Program-made: the position numbers and the translations under genes
Notes under the pieces: generated by a model
Told to the model about the DNA's origin: nothing
The model's database searches: none
What the model saw: only the letters and a program-made list of their open reading frames with translations
Shown: positions 12,286 through 25,757 of the stretch, piece by piece
How positions within the stretch are numbered: the first letter of the stretch is position 1
Layout: each line of letters begins with the position of its first letter
DNA from: Holothuria scabra
Lineage: Eukaryota; Echinodermata; Holothuroidea; Aspidochirotida; Holothuriidae
Direction: 5' to 3'
DNA length: 64,000 bases
NCBI GenBank assembly: GCA_037179385.1
Contig: CM074196.1
Span: 33,194,486 to 33,258,485, forward strand

Positions 12286-14744
12286 CTGTAAAAAGGCAAG
12301 AAAAATTCAAATGAAGGTTTTATCCTCAACTCCTGTGTCGGTTTCGGAGTCACAACCTGTAGACTGGAGGTTGAAGAATATACCCTCTGTATTCCCCTGT
12401 CAGTCATAAGAGGCAACTAGAGTAAAAGACAAGTTAAACCATTTTTTAACTTAACCTTCCTTTTAATATCCCATTTTTGTAAATTTGTATTTGTCTAAAT
12501 ATATAAGATCATAATGCCCATCGGTGATATAATCTCTTTTTTCAGGTGCCACCTCAGATTTTGATGACCACCTCATAAAAAATTATTTGAATAGCCACTT
12601 CTACTGTACTAGCTAAAGAAGGAGTGATAGTTCTCCCTCCCCTGGGACCATAATACTCCATCTAACCTAACCTTACCCTCCCTGTGGCTGCCAAACCAAA
12701 CATAATTTCACCACATGGACAAGTAAAACTGGAAAACACTGATGCAGGCTGTCTGCATAGGATGGTAAATTGTACCCATACATAATGTGGTGCTAATGGC
12801 AACATATTTTAAAAGCAAAACTCCATTATAGTTAAACATTAGTGCAGTGGTACTCCTTGGCACCATGGCATGTGGTTTGTTGGCATTTTACCTTAATTAT
12901 AACATTCTGGATAATTCTAGCAGGTTACACAATCTTTTCTGCCATTGCGGTTACTGAATGGTTTTCCAGTACACCATTGGCATAGCAGAGAATCATGTGA
13001 AATGTCAGCAGACTCCATTGTCAAAGGTAGTGGGACACGTCAGCATATTGACCTGACTTTACTTGGCAGTTATGGAGTAAAATGTTCTAAGGAAAACTCT
13101 GTTGGAATTATTTCAATATCTTTTACGGTTCTCCAGATATACCTCTTCAAAGTTCGAATGTTTCTGAAGAAACTTGTTGCTTATGCAAAAATAATGATGT
13201 GGAGTGTTGCATAGTGCTGATATTTCTTTTGTTAACCCTATAAAATTATCTCTTAATTGCTCATCAGATAGTTTATGATTTGGTAATTGATACTGATGAT
13301 TTGCAAGGACACAAATTCAACTTCCAAAGTAAAACCCTTAGGGGAAGCAAATGTTACAACTGTCCTTGAAATGAAAATTGTAAAAACAAAGGATAACATT
13401 AGCCATATACGGTATGTCCCTCCCATGACATCACAAGATTCGCATATTGAGCACATTTATTAATGATTAAGTGAAAATCAGAAACTGTTGAGTAAAATGG
13501 TCAATTTTTAATGGATTTTGATGAAAATTGTGGCTACTGTTATGGGTTTTAATGCTTTTTACATCCAATACTCAATTTTATCATTTTCATGTCACACTAC
13601 ATTTAAAGCCTTGGTAAGACTGTCTGGACCTACTGGGTAAGCGCAGGATGCTCTACCACTAGATCAAACATACAGTATGTGAAATGGTACCCCATGCAGT
13701 GTTTCCATTTGGCCTAGTTTCCATCTACGAGGGTAAAAGGGCCCCTCTTTTCAGGAGAAGGTGGTTAAAATTCACCTAATTTATTTCCATAAAGGATAAA
13801 AATGTCAGTTACTTGATTTTTTATTTAACAAGAGGCAATGTTTGAACCTACATAAAATAAACAGCCTTTAAAACCTTTCAGATTTCACCTTTATATACAC
13901 AACCCTAGACTAAGCTTTTGCCACCTGAACTAATCTGTAACGTTGGCAAAGGGCATCATCAATTTGGACTTGGACTTTTGCAGTAATAAATCCCTCCCCC
14001 TTCTTTAGTTTCTGGCAGAATCACTGCCATGAAATAAAAAATAACTGCAGAAGCAAAAGCACAACACAATAGCAAGATGTAATTAATCCTTCCCTTGGAA
14101 TATACATAAAAGAATAACCTGATCATTACAGCTGCTGCAGACTGGCTGCAGCAGCTGTGACTCTGCTTAATTTGACTTGGATCCTATAATTCACAATTAA
14201 AGGGGAAGTTAAGCAAAAAGTTACTGTTTTCGTGTGAAAGAGGAACTAAATGTATGCCCTATGGTGTAATGAAAACTCAGTAAATTCACACATATATTTA
14301 TTAAGATATCAAGAAAATGCAACTCATGTTTCTTATCCAATCACATTCTGATAATATGGGATTGTTGAGGAAGAAATTGGTGTAGAAGTTTAAAGAAGAA
14401 CAAAACACTGTCCATTAATGTGAGGATACAATGTCCAATATGCTTGCTTCAAGTTCAATTCTTGTTAAAAATGAGACAACCTTTACCTGCTCATATCTTG
14501 AAAACCACACTTTGAATATTAATGCAAATTCCACTGAAATGCTTTAATAGAATAAATACCACTCTAACATATCAAATTGGTGTGACCTTCAACCCTTCTT
14601 TTAAGTTGAATAAAAATTTGATCCCACTACTCCAGCTCTACTTCCACCATATTAGTTGCCTGCAGTTTTAAAGTACTACTCTACTGTAAATTATTTTTAC
14701 AATTTCTGTGTGCGACACAATAAAAATGAGATTCTGTACTCTAC
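12286..14744. other. Intron; tRNA-like SINE head near 13604-13668
   Basis: No exon is seen. On the minus strand at about 13604-13668, TAGTGGTAGAGCATC is a good Pol III A box, with a weak B box downstream, suggesting a second tRNA-derived SINE family. The segment at 12330-12480 looks repeat-like but was not classified. Confidence 0.5.
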
Positions 14745-14832
14745 CATCTCAGACCGAAAAGACATCTCCCGTTCCAAGTCTGAAAGGTGGGAGAAAAAGC
14801 GGTCCTTTTCAAACATGGTCGATATGTGATAG
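14745..14832 (-). CDS. DPY19L1: DPY19L exon with [20 protein letters not shown]
   Basis: An 88-bp exon: one base, then 29 codons. The acceptor is CTTCACAG and the donor GTAGAGTA. The peptide [29 protein letters not shown] is the N-terminal lumenal loop that carries the conserved Glu-Arg-Glu-Met block of DPY19 enzymes. It is the most 5' exon confirmed by homology. Confidence 0.95.
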
Positions 14833-15539
14833 CTGTGAAGAACAATACCATAATATGATTAAATGTTAAAGACATACATTTTACTGGAGGAAATGCCAGT
14901 CAAGTTTATGACCATGGTGGGCAAAACTGATGCTTCATTTTATCCTCCTCCATAACTTTGTTCTTGAATAAGATGTTGAGTACAATAAAAGCCTACTAAA
15001 TTCTCCTCTATGTGGTTTGAATAACTTGAAAACTGTTTCGGGTTTTCATATTCATTCAGTAAGGTGGAATGCAGTCACCTGAATTTGGATTTGTGTAGAA
15101 GACTTCTGTATCCCATTTTATGAATGGTAGCTCTTGAAAATCATAAGAATATATTTTCTCATTAAATTTTAAAATTACCTGGATTAACATCTTGGTTTAC
15201 CTCCGGTAAGTAATATTATTTGTTCAAAACATGAAAAGAGATTCCCTTTGTGATATTTAGCTATTGTTTGAAAATAAGTTTGGGGGGATGGCTATAATGA
15301 CCTTTATTACAAATAGTTTCTTTTAAAAAAAATTGAGACTTTAACTCACCATTGTAGAGCACCAAATGATATTGCTGTATAAGATTAGAAAATAAAAAGA
15401 GAAAAACTTGACATGTACAGTAATACATGCTGTATAGTATACAGATTACTCTAGGAAACTCCAGGGCAGCAGGGCAATCAGGCAATGTATTTTTACAAAG
15501 GATTTCAAGCTAGTTATTAAAAACAGTAAATGGAGTTTA

Positions 15540-15750
15540 TATCTCAGTTCCTAACCTTATGTCGAGCGGAAACTTTTTCTCACAATTGTGCCCCATTGAC
15601 TTCTTTTCCCTAATCCATTGCTTAATGCTGAGCCCTAAACACAATGGCAGCTAATAGTTCTATTTTGAAGTCTTTGGTATGACCCAGCCAGAACTTGAAC
15701 TCCAGACCTCCTGACTGCATGTCAGAGGCTCTAATAACCATGTAACCATG
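15540..15750 (-). repeat. tRNA-derived SINE
   Basis: A minus-strand copy with body and head (GGTCTGGAGTTCAAGTTC in the B-box region). It accounts for the open frame at 15660-15878. Confidence 0.65.
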
Positions 15751-16259
15751 TATGAACAGAAGTCCGTCAAAAGGACTTGAAGGTACAGTACAGTATACAG
15801 TATTTTATTTTGGATTCCACAAAAATGTGCAACCTGTGTGACATTTCTTATAGATTGAAAGATGCCTGGTGACAACACAATGGTAGCTTCTGATCATACA
15901 AATGTACTGTACAAGTGTGGGTGAGCTTGTTGCAGAGCATAGGCTACTAATAAGTACATGAAGGCAGACATTTTTTTTTTGTTTAAGTAGGATAGCACAG
16001 GGAAATTCATCCCAATGGATCACTCAGAGTTTTGAAAATCAGCCACATGTGTAATTCCAAAATAACAGTTTTCTAATCTCTCCTTTTTTTGTAATTTTTC
16101 AATTCTAATACACATACTGTACCCATTACCTTTAATCCTAATCATACAATTAAAAATTATTTGAACAACAGTAGAACATTTACAGTATGCTCCAGAATCT
16201 CAATCCTACAATAAATGTGTACAAGGGTAATCTTGTACTGGAACTATGTAGGCCTACAA

Positions 16260-17600
16260 GCATTCAACAGAAAAGATAGAACAGAAAAGAGAAAACATCA
16301 TTTTGGTGATCAGGTAGCATCCATAAAAATGAGACAAACTTCCCACATTATGACCTAAATAAAATCTTTTTACATAAATGTACAGGTAGGTTAGCCATTG
16401 TTGTGTGGTCTTAATATTTAAATATTTATAATATTATATCTTTATTTGTAATATTATATTTATAAATGTTTATACTTGGTAAATGTATGATCAATGGAAA
16501 TGTTGAAGCAGTAAAACTATGCATTGCAGTTTTTAATGATAAAAACAGAAAAAGAGAAAACATCTTTTCAGGTCTTGATTTTTTAAAGTATTTGTTTAGT
16601 TGTCCACAAGAAAATAACATTTTTTGCACAATTACAAAACAGTGATTGATTTTATATGTATTGTAAGTCTTAAAAATAAAAAGATATGATTTTTTACCAA
16701 CAAAATCACTTGAAGTTTGAAATATTGCATAATAGAGAAAGTTGAGAGTGCTGGGCCCCTGTTCCACAAAGAGTTACGCACGATCTTAAGTATGATTTAC
16801 TGTTGGCTTAAGTATGGTGAATCAAACTTAAGATTGTGCGTAACTCTTTGTGGAACGGCCCCCAGATCAGCCAGCAGAATACTTTTCAATCAGATAGAGC
16901 AAGCTGCTGTATAATTCATTGTGAGACAAAAATGGATGCCTCTCCACGACCAACCTTTAACTTTTTGTTGTTGATGTGGAATTTTTAATTGTCCCGGACA
17001 ATGGGACAACCATGAAAATCAGGCCCTGTCTTTTTGGTGATCAGGTAGTATCATGCATAAAAATGGAATACAACACAAACTTAACCCACATCATAACACA
17101 CACAGTACAGTATTTCAAACACTACAGGTAGGTTGAGCTATAGACCTTGTGCATATGATGTCACAGAGTGGAAAGCACACCCTCCTTTTGGGGCCACAAA
17201 ATCACTTGAAGTCTGAAATATTGCATGATAAAAAAAGTTGAGAGTGCTGATCAGCCAGCAGTATACCATACTTTTCAATCAGATACAGCAAGCTGCTGTG
17301 TAATTCATTGTGAGAGAAAAAGGGATGTCTCTGGACAACCAACTTTTAACTTTTTGTTGTACATGTGGAATTTTAAAAGTACTGGAAAATCAGACAACCA
17401 TGAAAGTCAGGCCCTGTCTTTTAGGTGATCAGGTAGTATCATGCATAAAAATGTAATACAACACAAACATAACCCATATCATGACACACAGTGCAGTCTT
17501 TCAAACACTACAGGTAGGTTAAGCTATAGACCTTGTGTGTATGATGTCACAAAGCACACCCTCCCTTTGGGGCAAAGAAAACACTTTAGCCAATTGGTGA
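16260..17600. repeat. Tandemly duplicated about 390-bp segment, three partial units
   Basis: GGTGATCAGGTAG and the sequence after it recur at about 16303, 17036 and 17423. CACTTGAAGT..GATCAGCCAGCAG recurs at about 16707 and 17200. The first interval is longer, partly because of the small MITE at 16753-16863. Confidence 0.7.
16753..16863. mobile_element. Short palindromic MITE (GGGCCCCTGTTCCACAAAGA)
   Basis: A 111-bp insertion with inverted ends GTTCCACAAAGAGTTACGCA and TGCGTAACTCTTTGTGGAAC. The neighbouring duplicate at about 17246 lacks it, so it inserted after the duplication. The exact target duplication is unclear. Confidence 0.8.
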
Positions 17601-17850
17601 GAAACTGAGCTGTTAATCTCCATTTAACTAAATAACTTGATCAACCTTGGCCAGAGGTCAGTGGGTGTGTCTTACTATTATATAAATAGGCTTCCAACAC
17701 TTCCAAGGAAGTGTTAGGGGGTACATCAAAAATTACTTTAACTGCAATAATTTTTGCTGGAGACAATATGGTAATGATATTGAGAATTGACATATGACAA
17801 TAATTTCTTGTGAAAAAGAATGTGAAATAAACATGCTATCAGATTTTTTT

Positions 17851-17881
17851 TTTTTTTTTTTGGGGGGGGGGGGGGGGGGGA
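17851..17881. repeat. Homopolymer run T then G
   Basis: About 17 T followed by about 19 G. The length is likely unstable and prone to assembly error. Confidence 0.9.
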
Positions 17882-18680
17882 GGGGCCTCTACATTTTATT
17901 TCTTCACTTGGATATATCTAGATTTATCTTGCACTAATCTTACAGCAATGGCAGCACAGTAACTGCATTCTGTCACCAGAAACACAGAAGGAGGGGGGGA
18001 ATTTATTACTGTTAAATCTCATGTCCAAGGACAAAAGCTTGCTTTAAGGCCCTGTAAGTTTCAATTTAAAGAGTTTTAAAGGCCATGTAAGTTCAGACAT
18101 TGCTGCAAAAGTGTCCGCTGTTTTAAACCACAATATTGGTAATTTTCTATTTTTTATGCAGGGCTTGAAATAAGATTGGCAACTCAGCCAGGCCGGTGCT
18201 CATCGCAGCGGCGAGTTTTGAAATGACCCCTTACCATAGTGTTTTACAAGCCCTTGATATATAGGTATGACCTTTCACAAGCATTTGTCACAGAACCTGG
18301 GAATAGTGGCCTTGTTTGCAATTTTTACAGACAGAAGGACATATATGCATTGCCATGACAACACAGTAGGTCAGCTTAATGAGCTAAAAATAATTCCCAT
18401 TCCAAGCATTCTAAAATGCAGCATAAATCAATAAAGCAAACAAAATAATATTAAAATAGGCCTTCTTTTATAATAAGCCAGGGGGTCATTCCACATCAAG
18501 ATTAATGTTTTAAGTTTCCACTTTACAAAATGTCCTTATTTACAGAAAATTTTGATGAATTTAGTAATACATTTTAAAAATTCTGAACAGTATTTTAAAA
18601 TAATTTTTCTTATATACTGGACAGAATTTAAATCTAACTTTACAAATTTTGGAATGGGCGACAGATTGTATCATATTTAT

Positions 18681-18714
18681 TGGATAGCTAGTTAGTTAGA
18701 TGGAGTTTTACAGC
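18681..18714 (-). repeat. SINE, left part split by hAT insertion
   Basis: The GTTAGTTAGATGGAGTTTTA tail side of the SINE family. It ends in the target duplication TTTACAGC (18707-18714). The rest of the same SINE resumes at 26292. Confidence 0.85.
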
Positions 18715-19612
18715 CAGGCTTGGGGTAGTCGTAACCAGTAATTGTAATCGATTGCAATCAATTACATATTTTGAAGTAGTTGTAATCGCAATCGATTACT
18801 TTTGTGAAAATCGCAAAGCAATTGCAATCGTAATCTATTACAATGTCAAAGTAATTGCAATCATGGTTTCATTTCTGATTACATTGAAGTTGAATTGAAC
18901 AAAGAAGTGAAGTTTCTAAACAATTTTTTCAGTGCTTGGTTCTTCTGTTGGAATGACAAAATTTAATTGTCCCTCTTCCTTGGATGTTCCATCTTAAAAT
19001 GAGTGGGAAGTTCATGGGTTTGATAATCTCTACTTTGGGAGGACTTGGCTCTGTTTTGTTACTCTGCAGTGATTTGTTTTGAGTTGCACAGTTTGTTTAT
19101 TCAGCTCCCCCTCTCAACCTGAACATACCCTTGTCACACAACTGGTTGATTTGATATTAAACACTCCATGAAGCAGTAACCATCAACCTGACAAAATGCT
19201 ACATCTAAAAGTAACTAAGTTTAATTAATAGCTCCATTGATAAAAACTTCCATGGGCAATGAACCAGGAGACTCCTACCGTAGTAGCAGCTTTTGGAAGT
19301 GTACTATTGATACCTTTAGTCTATTGTTCTTATTTCCTGTTTACCTGAAGTGTCAATCTCTTCTATTTTGTTACCAATGGTTCTCTTAATTTCAATTACG
19401 AGATGCATGACTGATGGCAAATGTCTTAAACCCATTGGCATTTTTGAAAACTCTATAGAGCATACTCTACTATACCAGTGTAGATAACTACATGAAATTA
19501 TCTTTTCCCATCATGTCTATATTGTTGTTTTTCCCATCATGTTTATACTGTTTTTTTCCAAAACAAATTTAACTTTTAAATATGAAATGTTCAGGTTTGT
19601 TTTCCCATTTAA

Positions 19613-19909
19613 AGGCCCTGTCCTCTCATCCCAAACAATACCAATTCTCCTAACCTTCTTACTTGAGCCCCTCCCACAATTGTCTGAAATTCATCCTCAT
19701 CCAGATACTATCTCAGTTTATTGCTTCCAGGCGAGTATAGAAAAACTCAATTTGAATAATCAAAACACTCTCAGTACCATCCATGCTGTGTAATATAAGC
19801 TTTGGTACTCTGCATTGTTTGAATTAGCTGTCAATCAAAGAGCTGAGCCAACTGAGAATTTCGGTACCCGGGTTCCAAAATTGTAGTTTGGGGTGAGAGG
19901 TTTGGCCCT
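19613..19909. mobile_element. TTAA-flanked MITE, best copy
   Basis: A 297-bp element with TTAA on both sides (19609-19612, 19910-19913). Termini AGGCCCTGTCCTCTC and AGGGCCAAACCTCTC (reverse) form imperfect inverted repeats. It is nested inside the 7.6-kb hAT element. Related copies lie at 4601, about 7015, 45507 and 47344. It was probably mobilised by a piggyBac-type transposase. Confidence 0.85.
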
Positions 19910-20204
19910 TTAATACCGCTACATTGCTGAAAAGCTACTGTATGTACTGATTGCTACAATTACAGTCTGCTTTACTGGTATTTGCATGGTTTACACTTGT
20001 TGTACGTGTTTTGTAATATTACACTTTCAAGTAATAAATCTTCAACATGTGCTTTTTGCATAAAAATGAGGTAGAAGACCTCCAGGGTTGTTTCTTTGTC
20101 TGTTTACAGTACATCATTCTAGAGGTGTACTTTTTGCAAAAGAAAATGTTAGAATGTAGTTAAATAGGGTTTATGCCTCAACCTGTATCCTTCCGGGCTT
20201 ATAT

Positions 20205-20262
20205 AGAGCAATGTCCATGGCTTTTTTCCAGTTGTGGGCACTGGATTGTTTTGCCTACTACA
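20205..20262 (-). repeat. SINE fragment inside hAT element
   Basis: A short piece of the SINE body (CTTTTTTCCAGTTGTGGGCA and following bases). It helps explain why the left arm of the hAT element is longer than the right. Confidence 0.5.
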
Positions 20263-20399
20263 TTGTTTACAGTACTGGCACTGTATCTGTCACACCCCCA
20301 GTTGACTTTCAACTTGACCATGGTTGATCAACTAGTAGAATCTTTTCAGTCTAAACTCTGAGTCAACTCGAATCAACGACCCCTCCTCCTTCCTGATAT

Positions 20400-23300
20400 T
20401 TTCTTTGAAGTTCCGCCCATTGTTAGTCAACGTTGCACTCTCTTTTCACGTACATGAGGTACAAAGCACTGGCAAATTTCAATAGGGAGGCTGGCTGATC
20501 GATAGTGAGGGGATTATCAGTCCTTCATGGAAAATAGTAGTTATACAGTGTACTGTTGTGTACAGTTGAGTGCTGAACATTGTATCATGAGTGACTGCTG
20601 TCCGTACAGCAACCTAAAGCAGTCAGAAATGTGCATAGTACCCTACGGCACTGATACTACAGAGAGGCTTCATACAGCTGTATAACTATGAATACCTTTT
20701 ATCAGCATTGGTTAAATTTCTTCTTATCAGCTGATCATTTCCACTGATTATATGCAAACTGGAAAAAGGGGCTAAAATATACTTGAAACTTGATCTTGGT
20801 TTCGTGAAAAATTCCCAGAATTACTCAATCCTTTAACTTCCCACCAAAAGGGGATGCATTGATAATTAAAAACGTATAAATTTTACCCCTGCCATGGGAG
20901 TGATCGTTTGATATTTTCCGCTAAAACCCTGTAGTATTATCTGCAATTATATTTAGAATCGCTTTCAAGATGTATTCCTTGCAGTCCCGCAGAACGCACC
21001 GTGTAAGCTGCTGTGCAAACTGTGCTACACAAAACACCTGGTACAGACTATCAAGTCGCAGTGTTTCGCTGTTTTTTCAAATCCCCAAGCTTAGCATATT
21101 TTCCGTGCATGTTTTGTACACGTAGCACCTAGAATTTTGTGCATTTTGGTGGTCGTTATACTACATAAATTAAGCCCTTCCCAGCATTCCTTCCGTAATA
21201 TTATTTACAGTGGGACTTATGCAATGTTGTCATACTACGTCATTGCAAAACAATGCACACGGTCTCTGGCAGCAAACTTCTTGGCCCATGCATGCGGTAG
21301 ACTTCCGTGCGAGTCCGTTTTTACCGCCAAAGGAGGCATCATATTTTTCTCGGTGACATCATATCGATACGATCCATTGCAAAATTTAAATTGGCCCGTG
21401 CATCGTGATTGGTTCAATTGGGTTGATTCTAGCCAGCCAATCACAACTCGCTACTTTGCCTATGTGACTTAGTGTGTGATAATACTCAGTCTCGAGACAG
21501 ATTTGGCCATTGAGTGTGTGTTAAGATGATCGCACTTCACAAGCTTATATGGCAGGCACGGCTGGAAAAAACCGGCAATACGGGAAGCTCATTGCCGGGA
21601 AATTTGTTCAAAGGACTTTTAAAATGGGTGTCGGGCTTATCATCGTATTGTCAGAATAAGTCAATAAAAGCTCCTTGTTAGCTTTCATTCTAAAAATTTC
21701 AACACATTCTGCGCTCCCCAACTTGAACTACCAGAGAATATTTAAAAGTTTTTCGTTCATTTATACAAGCAAATTCAATTGGGATATCCCGGGGATAAAC
21801 TACAACTTCCAAACACTACCAAGAGAAACAGCGTGATGCTGCCATGAGTGGGTCAATTAGTACCGTACACTGTGTATATTCTGCATGTTTTGTACACAGT
21901 CTGTGCTGATAAAACAACCAATCAGAATGCACGACATTTTCTTCGGCCGAGCTGGCTGACGAATCTACACTGAGTTATAACAGATGAATGAATCATAGTC
22001 TATAGAGGGCGGATGGTCTGGCAAGCTATTGACAGTATCGGAGTGATGTTATTGTTCTCGAAAAACGAAGGTCACGTGGTATTCAGAGTGCACAGCTTCC
22101 GTTCAGAGTACACACGTCTACGCAGTCCTGCACACTTTCAATGAAAGAAACTGACGAAAATAGTGTTCTTGCAATATTTAATGGTAGAATTTTAGTTTTG
22201 CCTTTCCCTTAAAACATGTAAAATCCATGCTAAGCGATGATTTTGCAATAAACTAATGTGAAAATAGAAGACATCTCCATATAAGCTACGAAGTAACTAT
22301 AACTATACCCACGTATGCACGTATGTGGTGTATCTTGAGTCGGTCAGTACATTGAGTCGGTCATTGCATAAAAATATATGGCACGTGCACAGAGTACAAC
22401 GCTTATTGATTGACCGACTCATGGTATCACAATGCTATACGCTCGCATAGCCTGGGTAAGTGTACCAGGCGAACGGTGGCCACTAGTTAGCTTCAAGTTC
22501 AACGGCGCCGATACTGCAAGTTAGCCGAGAACCACAACCACAGTGAAAAGTATATATCTACGGTGACCCTCTACAACAAACCGTCTTCGAATATTAAGTC
22601 CATTAGAGGCAATGTTTTCTATATAAAATAACTGACAGACGATTGGCAAACATTCAGAATTGGGTCGTTCAACAGCGTAGGCTTGCATGCTGCACAGTGA
22701 TCACCGACCGACCACGGTAAGTCAATCCAACCGGAGCTTTACGACTTGATCCACGTTGCTCTATCGCGCCTAAATTGTGAACTTTTACAGAAGTTTCTCG
22801 CACTACGCAGCTTCAATCTCGTCATTTTTCACAATTCCGTCACTCGACCATTTCAGTGGACATCTTTTGGGCCTATTAGCAACGGGAATATACCTCTAAT
22901 TATAATTTCTCTTGATCTTCGTCAGGCCTCAACAATTTATGAAGTCTGTTAAGCTTTTTCGAGTGATGAACTTCAAACACGAGCAGTATGCCTACATGTT
23001 TGTTTAGCCAGCTTTAGATGTCATGCATGCACAGTACACTGAGCGAATGAAAGTTCACAACAACACGGGCTACATTTAGGCTATAGACTTAGAAATGTAA
23101 AAATAAACATGATTTCACAACCAATTTCAGAGTGAAGAAGATTACATAAAAAAGTTGCCCTTCCTTCAAGGATCGTCGAAGGGAAGATCGAGGCAGGGCT
23201 TTGTGGGCTCAGTATGATACGTTATGTACATAGGCTACTCTAGAACTATGGGGTGTTTTTGTCAGTTCTCGCCAGATTCAAGTAGAATTATAAGTGGTAC

Positions 23301-25700
23301 GAGGCGGCATATAGACTTAAAACTCTTGTGAAACTTAAAATTATTGATTTGGTCTGTTACAAGCTCATATTTTAGTTGCATTTTTGGAAAAAGTCCCCTT
23401 TCAACATGTCAAGCCCTGAGGTTATCGTGCAGTCGTAGTCACTTCGCAGCACAAGCTGTGCACCCTGAATACCACGTGACCACGGAAAACGTACTGCCTC
23501 AACATAGAACCGTTAGCTTTTGTCTCAGTACAATAGCTTGCCCGACCATCCGCCTATATTGACTATGAATGAATGCACGTGGTTGAACGTTCGCTGTGTG
23601 TAGTACATCTGAAGTGATAATGCATGTAGCCACAGTATGAAGGAATCTCCCTGTTCTTAAAAATAAGAGGCGTGTTATTCTCCTTTGTTTCAACAAATCG
23701 GTGCTCAAAAATCAGTAGTCGGGCCACATGTGTAATTGTTTTTTGATGGTGCCGGTGAAAATCGTGAGCGTTTAATAGAGCGGGTAGTCATTAGCGGGAA
23801 TAGCGGAGAAGTTTGGTTCAAGAATATGCCAAGTATATAGACCTAGCCTTTATGCGTATCGTAGGCCTAAATGATTTCTTGAATGATCGATTATGTTTTG
23901 CCCCTTGTGAAGCCTGAGTAACGGACACATTTTACACAACACAGTAACAAAGTTCGTCCCATCCTCATTGCATAGCTGTATTAAACAAACATATTGCCAT
24001 TCTGTCAGGTTATTGGGGCGACCAATGAGAGAGCTACATTTGGGCTATTTGCTTTCATTTGTGCAGCACAGTAAAGAACGTGATAGCGACGTAGTACTGT
24101 AGTAGCAGCGGTGACTTGCTGCTGTTTGTGAAGGAGTGTTTTATGTATGCACACAACAGTAGTAGTTGCTGAGCTGAACGCGACGGCGCTCAATGGACAA
24201 GTTGCTTGGCTAGAAAGTTAATTAGTTTGTTTGACAGAAGAGAAGAGTAGGACAAACTTTGAAGGAAGGAGAGATTCGGTAGTGGAATTCAACTTTATTT
24301 CGTTCGAAATCTACATAATTTGAAAGCCTAGTTAGCAGTTAATGCACAAATAATTTTCATTCCCAGTGCTTTAATTCATGATTAGGTCGGACTCAACAAA
24401 ATCGTGTCCAAAGCTATCAAAAAACCCGATGGGCTACATAATTTTCCCGCCACGACGTTCATTCATCAGGGGCTTTCAGGGCCAGGAAGGGCCGTTTCCT
24501 GCAATCTGAGAGGCTTCATTTTTCAAATTTTTTTCTGTACGCTTCGCGCACACCCATGGTCGCGCTCCGCTTAGATAGTAAATAATTACAACCACACGGG
24601 AAATAATTCTTTCATTGCCGGGAAATTTCGGTTTTTTCCAGCCGTGAGCTAGTGCAGCCGGGCGAGCCCTGTGCCAAATTCACCAAGAAAAGACATCACA
24701 AATCTCTGCGAACGTGGATTTTTTGGGGCCCTGACTTAAGAGCATTTCAGTTGCAGATTCTTTCCAAACAAGACGTAAGTTTTGGACAAGAACTGCAAAA
24801 ATTATATGGGGATATTTTCAGAAACAAACCATAAGAAACGTTAATCGGGTGCAATTGTTCTGCTGCCCAGAACTGCTAAGATTTTTCTACATCAGGTACG
24901 TTAAAGCAGGATAGTAGCTACAGTACATTTACACAACTACAACTCAGTCCAGTAAAATAATGCAAATGTTCTGACATGATTAGGGGATGAAAACTAGACA
25001 GAGCACGATGTTGGCCTAAGAAATAAATTATCAAAGGGCATGTGACATCGACTGCAAACAGTTCTACAGTATTAATGGTTGTATCTACACTTTTGAAGTA
25101 AAAATATTATGATATTCCGTTCGGGAAACCAAACGAACGAACCATTCCTTATAATTTCCATTCTGAACTGGTAATACGATACGCATGAAGCAAGGGGCGC
25201 CTACTACAGTGACAAAACTTTTAGTCAATTAACCTTTTCTCAAAGTATGCTTTTACACGGCGCGAGATCGGAGTAACTATCCGAAAGCCGAGGTAAGCCC
25301 AGCTTCCAAATGCAAAGTCTACACAGCTGACTTTTCTGTTAAGTTTTATTGGAAGAAGGAAAAATGAAATAAAAGAATTTTTGCATTTATTAACATGTGC
25401 GCTCTTGACCCAAACTGGAGTAAAGTTACTGTGTTCATTTCCAGTGACGCTCAGCATGTCCTATTACATTGTGTACGGACTCTAAAAACAATAACGGCAC
25501 GGGCGATCTGTCATATTTTCAACTAGAAAATCTATGAGTTATTCACTTCATGTTTTGAAATAGTTCCATTTCTCCAATGGCTGATTTATTTCCTCTTTCA
25601 CACTGAAGAAACTCCCCGCAAGATCATAATTTTCCAGTCAGGAGCTTACCAATGTTTTTTTCAACCACGATCACCTATGGCACTGCCAGTAAGCTCAAGC
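20400..25700. other. Interior of hAT element, no gene recognised
   Basis: This is less AT-rich than the surroundings and has short open frames on both strands, none with a domain I recognise. An 18-bp perfect inverted pair CACGGCTGGAAAAAACCG sits at 21557-21574 and 24629-24646. A TGACCGACTC/GAGTCGGTCA inverted set lies at about 22333-22423. Confidence 0.6.
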
Positions 25701-25715
25701 AGACCTGCCCAGTAT

Positions 25716-25757
25716 CGTATTTACAGTATTTACAGTATTTACAGTATTTACAGTATT
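25716..25757. repeat. 9-bp microsatellite (TATTTACAG)n
   Basis: Four to five head-to-tail copies of TATTTACAG. Confidence 0.9.

Noticed and set aside
21137..21472. Plus-strand 111-codon frame inside the hAT element
   Set aside because: Composition is non-coding, a similar-sized frame overlaps on the other strand, and no transposase motif is visible.
24652..24834. Plus-strand frame MQPGEPCAKFTKKRHHK.. followed by a donor-like GACGTAAGT
   Set aside because: It lies just outside the inner inverted repeat and looks coding-like for about 40 residues, but I found no partner exon or family match.
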